Below, in pieces: positions 45,401 through 46,851 of a DNA stretch of 46,851 nucleotides. The DNA is from Moraxella lacunata. Lineage in GTDB: Bacteria > Pseudomonadota > Gammaproteobacteria > Pseudomonadales > Moraxellaceae. The stretch spans positions 1 through 46,851 of the forward strand of contig NZ_MXAN01000009.1 in NCBI RefSeq assembly GCF_002027545.1, in the 5' to 3' direction. A program made the position numbers and the translations under genes. Within the stretch, counting starts at the first letter, position 1, and each line of letters starts with the position of its first letter. A model generated the notes under the pieces. It was given only the letters and a program-made list of their open reading frames with translations. It was not told the origin of the DNA and made no database searches.

Positions 45401-45890
45401 ATGAAACTGCCACTAATTATCTTATTGGTATTAACAACCATGCTTACTGCCTGCAAGAAAGGGCCTGCAGAAGGTGGGGAGTTGATTATCCTAAAAGATA
45501 ACAAGCCCTGTTTTTACTTGAATGATGCCAAGTTTGAAACTGAAAAACACAAAATCATTAATTTTTTTAGAAAATATAACTCAAGTGCAAAAATACAACA
45601 ACATTAGTAATAGAACTTCGTATTCTGGAGTAATACCGATACCAAAAAATCCTGACAACTGCTTTATCTTTCCCCAAGAGTTTGAGTACCGACTAAACGA
45701 CATTTATTCGATACAAAACTTTAGATACTACACCACATCCAACTTCTGCCTAACAAAAAATAACGGTAAATTACAAGTCAGTGAAGTCATTGGAGTGTCT
45801 GATTCACAAGGTATTTTTACAAAAACATGTAGTGATAAAGGATATGGCAACCATCGTGGCTTTTGGTACGAATTAAAACAATTTTTTTGA
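45401..45890 (+). pseudogene. Lipoprotein paralog 3, frameshifted at a T7 run
   Basis: The first frame (45401-45607) gives signal peptide and lipobox MKLPLIILLVLTTMLTAC, then GELIILKDNKPCFYLNDAKF. Homology continues in another frame from about 45561 (FLENITQVQKY, NPDNCFIFPQEFEYRLNDIY, and the C-terminal GYGNHRGFWYELKQFF) to 45890. The switch coincides with the run of seven T at 45562-45568; six or nine T would restore one continuous lipoprotein of about 162 residues. It is more diverged than paralogs 1 and 2. It could be a decaying copy, a phase-variable gene, or a homopolymer read error. Confidence 0.78.
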
Positions 45891-45912
45891 TATATTTTAA
45901 ATTTATTTAATT

Positions 45913-46812
45913 ATGAACTTCTCTTCTATCCGTATTTTTGATACGCCCGTTTCATCATTGCCCGATGATTTATATATTCCGCCCCAAGCATTTGCGATAT
46001 GGCTTGAACAATTTGCAGGCCCGCTGGATTTTTTGTTGTATTTGGTCAAAAAGAATAATTTTGATTTGACCGAAACCGCCATTTTGCCGATTACCGAGCA
46101 GTATTTGACTTATATCAAAGAGCTTGATGATACTTATTTTGAATTAGCGGGCGATTATCTGCTCATGGCAAGTACGCTCATCGCCATAAAAAGCGAACTT
46201 TTGCTCCCCCAACCACAAATCACAGGCGAAGAGCTAAGCCCCAAAGCACGACTCATCAGACGGCTAGAAGAATACGCCCAAATCAAAGAAGCCAGTCGCC
46301 GACTAGACAGCCTTATCCGCCTAGAACGTGATGTGTTTTTGGCGTTTGCCAGCCTGCCCAGCAGTGAAGCCATGAAAGCCGAACTGCCAAGCTACTCGCC
46401 CCAGATACTCATCAACAGCTTGATTACTATGCAAATCAAGCCCGATTATCAAATGCACCACATCAAGACCGACCCTGTGCCACTGCCTGAGCGTATCGCC
46501 AAGATTAGCCTGATGTTAAGCCAACAAGGTTCTGGCACGTTTGCCGAGCTGCTTGATGAAACGCAGGGGCGTGTGGGCGTGGTCGTGAGTTTTGTGGCGG
46601 TGCTTGAACTTCTAAAACGGAGGCTGATTGGCTTTGCTGACGGTGATGACGCCCTACTCAAAAGTGAGATAAATGTGGACATCGCCCAGAGTTTTCAGCT
46701 TGAAGTCATGGACGCCCCCACGTCCAAAAAAGGCAAGCAAAAAGACCCTTTATTTAACATCAATAACACCGGCTTTGACTTGTCCGAGCAGACTTTATAT
46801 TGGCTTCATTAA
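45913..46812 (+). CDS. scpA: Segregation and condensation protein A ScpA
   Basis: 299 residues. ScpA is the kleisin that bridges Smc heads together with ScpB. The N-terminal Smc-neck-binding helices show FAGPLDFLLYLVKKNNFDLTE (given in part) and ITEQYLTYIKEL, then GDYLLMASTLIAIKSELLLP, the family hallmark. The C-terminal winged helix (TFAELLDETQGRVGVVVSFVAVLELLKRRLI in part) contacts the second Smc head. No strong ribosome binding site precedes the ATG. It marks the right border of the PAAR/lipoprotein cassette. scpB is not in the window and a fourth MITE copy starts 3 bp after the stop. Confidence 0.94.
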   Translation: MNFSSIRIFDTPVSSLPDDLYIPPQAFAIWLEQFAGPLDFLLYLVKKNNFDLTETAILPITEQYLTYIKELDDTYFELAGDYLLMASTLIAIKSELLLPQPQITGEELSPKARLIRRLEEYAQIKEASRRLDSLIRLERDVFLAFASLPSSEAMKAELPSYSPQILINSLITMQIKPDYQMHHIKTDPVPLPERIAKISLMLSQQGSGTFAELLDETQGRVGVVVSFVAVLELLKRRLIGFADGDDALLKSEINVDIAQSFQLEVMDAPTSKKGKQKDPLFNINNTGFDLSEQTLYWLH

Positions 46813-46815
46813 TCA

Positions 46816-46851
46816 TTAGGGCGTGTTGAATATTGGTATTTGCAATGAAAA
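46816..46851 (+). repeat. MITE-like element, copy 4 (cut by window end)
   Basis: TTAGGGCGTGTTGAA followed by TATTTGCAATGAAAA, identical in layout to the left end of copies 1 and 3. The remainder lies outside the window. Confidence 0.8.

Overview
This window reads as a chromosomal segment of a gammaproteobacterium in the Moraxellaceae, most likely Moraxella or a close relative. The evidence is the family-level look of the proteins, moderate GC content, and many short palindromic intergenic repeats. No rRNA, tRNA, CRISPR array or complete insertion sequence is visible. The assignment rests on recognition by eye, not on a database search.

Layout. 1-5764: thiamine salvage genes thiM-thiD-thiE, a DinJ/YafQ toxin-antitoxin pair, pncB (NAD salvage) and two small AT-rich orphan genes. 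5961-12034: metZ (intact), an NTF2-like exported protein, a lipoprotein MltD-type lytic transglycosylase with six C-terminal LysM modules, and metY interrupted by an amber codon. 12126-20663: a DNA glycosylase, a MoCo-carrier-like protein, a broken PIN-toxin/antitoxin pair, carB, and carA. carB and carA are separated by an ICMT-like methyltransferase, a Fic gene remnant and an Mrr-like restriction endonuclease. 21168-31691: a TatD nuclease, an OmpA-domain protein plus a 2363-residue type 1 secreted adhesin, and map. 31871-38423: lptM, azlCD, a SirB2-like protein, greA with an attenuator-like leader, two small membrane proteins, rpe, a FadL-type outer membrane protein interrupted by an amber codon, and slyX. 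38645-46812: uup, an LpxL-type acyltransferase, trpS, a PAAR / zinc-metallopeptidase / tandem lipoprotein cassette, and scpA.

The most notable accessory system lies between trpS and scpA (43145-45890). It comprises a PAAR-tipped protein, an overlapping HExxH protein, and three tandem paralogous small lipoproteins. The first two lipoproteins share an identical 128-nt 3' end, and the third is frameshifted at a run of seven T. The layout matches a type VI secretion effector with periplasmic immunity proteins. No T6SS structural genes are in the window.

A second theme is decay. metY and the FadL-type gene carry single in-frame TAG codons. The PIN toxin, the Fic gene and the third lipoprotein are frameshifted. 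A small orphan gene has an in-frame TAA.

A third theme is small mobile repeats. Four copies of a TIR-bounded MITE (one cut by the window edge) include one with a 79-bp internal deletion and two whose central hairpins differ in sequence but keep the fold. Nested palindromes built around an inverted GTTCG / CGAAC core occur five times. One of these sits inside another repeat whose uninterrupted copy is also present, giving a filled-site/empty-site pair.
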